Source of the DNA: JAMXLO01 sp963832895
GTDB lineage: Bacteria > Pseudomonadota > Alphaproteobacteria > Acetobacterales > Acetobacteraceae
Assembly: GCA_963832895.1 (NCBI GenBank)
Contig: CAWHVQ010000015.1
Span: 415,807 to 479,806 of the forward strand
DNA length: 64,000 bases
Direction: 5' to 3'
In this document: positions 62,349 through 64,000 of the stretch, piece by piece
Layout: each line of letters begins with the position of its first letter
How positions within the stretch are numbered: position 1 is the stretch's first letter
Made by a program: the position numbers and the translations under genes
Notes under the pieces: generated by a model
The model's input: only the letters and a program-made list of their open reading frames with translations
Database searches by the model: none
Told to the model about the DNA's origin: nothing

Positions 62349-62692
62349 CCGACTGCGGCGGTCTGGCCGACCCGGTATGCCAGAGACTTCTGAACTGTAG
62401 TGACGCACCGATGGTGTGTTCTTGGATCCATGAGCATTTCCACCGGTTTCGGCCTGCCAAACTGGCCGTATCAGAATGCAGCGCATGGCCTCCATCCCGT
62501 CCGCACCCTGTGTGGGCGTGGGCATAGTTGTCAGGGCCCGAATTCGATTTTTCGAATCGTAGCAGAGCTGTCGGCCTGCCGGGGTCCGGAGCGGGTATCG
62601 GCCCTCCTCTTTATCCAAAGCGTCGGGTCCAGGAGACAGGTGTACGCGCGGCACAGTCGCGGTTTCGTTAGGTGAGGTCTCGGCAAGTGCAC

Positions 62693-63180
62693 ATGCCTCG
62701 CGTCACTCGGAACATTAGCCGCATTGGTGAGATAGCCGGGACAACGGTCCTGACCGTTGTCCTGCTCCTACTGATTCCACCGCACGGTATCCTGTCGGAC
62801 AACGAGGAAAACTATTTCGCACTGGCCGAGCGATTCGTGGACGGCAGTGCGTGGCCGCGCGAAACCGCTGTGTTCGATACGTCGCCGCACAGGACGCTGA
62901 GTGATGCGACTCTCGGCGCTGTGGTATGGTGATCGGCTATAAGCCTGCTCAGGTGGCAACTCTCCTCCTGACGGTTGCCGCCTATGCGCTGGTGCTGCCG
63001 CCACTGTTCGGCGTCTTTGCGCTCTCAGCGCTGGACGCGGCAGTGGTGGTCATGAGCATGGCGCTGATCGGTCAGGATTTCGTCGGCGGCGAGTGGCTGT
63101 TCAGCGGCTACGAAGCCAAGGTGGCCACCTTGTATCTGTCCTGTCCGCGCTGCGCCCTGTGTTATACCAAGTCCCTATGA
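62693..63180 (+). pseudogene. Membrane protein N-terminal fragment with frameshift
   Basis: The first frame (ATG 62693; frame open from 62672) encodes one membrane helix (GTTVLTVVLLLLIPPHGILS), then NEENYFALAERFVDGSAWPR and FDTSPHRTLSDATLGAVVW, and stops at 62932. One base over, the frame continues with IGYKPAQVATLLLTVAAYAL, then VLPPLFGVFALSALDAAVVV and LIGQDFVGGEWLFSGYEAKV before losing sense at about 63125. The restored protein is the start of a multi-pass membrane protein of unknown family, cut by the IS630-type element that follows. Confidence 0.6.
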
Positions 63181-63251
63181 CGGCGACTCACTTGGGATTC
63201 CCCGACGCGGCGTTGATCTGATTCAAGACTGGCGAACATAGGAGGTTCGCC

Positions 63252-64000
63252 ATGCGTCAGCCAATCCCGTTGAGGCCGGATTACGATGCGACGCGGCTGC
63301 GCAAGATTGCCCGTGAGAGCGAGGATGCGGACCAGGTTCGGCGGCTATTGGCGCTGGCGGTAATCTATGAGGGAGGCAGCCGCACAGAGGCGGCCGAAGT
63401 CGGTGGCGTCACCCTGCAAGTGGTGCGCGATTGGGTGCTCCGGTTCAACGCGCATGGCCCCGAGGGTCTGATCGACCGCAAGGCACCCGGACAGCCGTCA
63501 CGTCTGAACGACGAACATCGTGCCGCGCTGGCGGCGATGGTCGAGAACGGTCCGATCCCCGCCGTGCATGAGGTGGTTCGCTGGCGGATCATCGACTTGT
63601 GCCAGTGGCTCTGGGAGGAATACGAAATCAGCGTGTCAAAGCAGACGCTGAGCCGCGAATTGCGGGCGATGGGCTACCGCAAGATATCGGCGCGCCACGT
63701 CATCACGCGCAAGCGGCAGGTGCCGTCGAGGCTTTCAAAAAAAGTGGCCTACGACAGTGGAGACAATCGCGCAGGAGCGAGGCCTCGATCCCAGCAACAT
63801 AGAGGTCTGGTTTGCCGACGAGGCCAGAGTTGGCCAAAAGACAAGATCACCCGCCGCTGGGCCAGGCGCGGCAGTCGTCCGTCGGCGCCATCCGACCAGC
63901 GCACACCGCCTCGACCTACATCTTCGGCGCCATCTGTCCCAAGCAGGGCAAGGCCGTCGGCTTGATCCTGCCGTGGTGCAATACCGCCGACGCCGATGAG
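63252..64000 (+). pseudogene. IS630-family transposase, frameshifted, runs off the window
   Basis: From ATG 63252 (AGGAGG eight bases upstream) the N-terminal helix-turn-helix part is intact: RRLLALAVIYEGGSRTEAAE, then VGGVTLQVVRDWVLRFNAHG and YEISVSKQTLSRELRAMGYR. Near 63690 the frame shifts to APRHHAQAAGAVEAFKK. At an A7G run near 63741 it shifts again to TIAQERGLDPSNIEVWFADE, where Asp of the catalytic domain lies. It shifts twice more before the edge (KITRRWARRGSRPSAPSDQR, then TYIFGAICPKQGKAVGLILP). One shift at the A-run could be programmed; the others mark decay. Related in family, not identical, to the element at 22858. Confidence 0.75.

Noticed and set aside
1..64000. CRISPR arrays, rRNA genes, further tRNAs
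   Set aside because: No regularly spaced short repeats were seen and no rRNA or second tRNA sequence was recognised on either strand.

Overview
The window looks like one chromosome segment of a high-GC alphaproteobacterium, most likely an Acetobacteraceae/Rhodospirillales relative. The evidence is the core gene order at the left edge (rpoH, rluD, a small one-pass membrane protein, tRNA-Glu), an IS1380-family element, and a periplasmic PQQ/cytochrome c oxidation cluster at the right edge. The genus cannot be told from the sequence alone.

Layout. 1-3978 is conserved chromosome ending in tRNA-Glu(CUC). Directly against the tRNA lies the 3' end of a large serine recombinase gene, cut off by an insertion sequence, so 3979 is probably the edge of a genomic island. 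3979-13660 is a mobile-element graveyard: two inverted copies of a 1461-bp IS3-family element, an overlapping tyrosine-recombinase gene pair with an HTH gene, an IS1380 element split by the second IS3 copy, and a patatin-like pseudogene. 14122-19946 carries an outer-membrane protein, a frameshifted lipase-like lipoprotein and an MscS-type channel. 19983-24310 is a second IS cluster (IS110 pieces, a second IS3-type element, an intact IS630).

24318-45653 is a gene-dense envelope/secretion locus. It holds two arylsulfatases (one frameshifted), two paralogous cassettes of DUF2092-like protein plus Gly-rich secreted protein, beta-barrel and OmpA-type outer membrane proteins, a SYLF protein, a CobW-type metal GTPase, a Tat-exported metallo-beta-lactamase-fold hydrolase, two adjacent paralogous AraC-family regulators, and an octahaem cytochrome c/TPR protein. 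Four of its intergenic regions carry the same motif, CTATGCA-N-TTTTGGCAC, in facing inverted pairs 154-249 bp apart, usually 90-140 bp before a start codon. I regard this as the most interesting unexplained signal: a candidate local regulon, perhaps controlled by the tandem AraC proteins through DNA looping.

46149-49473 is decayed sequence (frameshifted small genes, a TPR-protein fragment, a fragment of the second IS3-type element). 49583-62348 is a PQQ-dependent alcohol oxidation island: an LLM-class flavin oxidoreductase split by the third IS3 copy, a periplasmic binding protein, a quinoprotein alcohol dehydrogenase with an Asp-x-Asp lanthanide-type signature, two further solute-binding-like proteins, an ABC-2 exporter pair, an SMP-30-like propeller, a site-2-protease homologue that has lost its catalytic residues, a dihaem cytochrome c, and a 25-codon pqqA gene that is easily missed. 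The right edge holds a truncated membrane protein and a degraded IS630 transposase running off the window.

Frameshifts and nonsense codons are frequent from 3979 onward, while the three 1461-bp IS copies encode identical proteins, so the island is both decaying and recently invaded. A share of the isolated frameshifts could be sequencing error; reads would decide.
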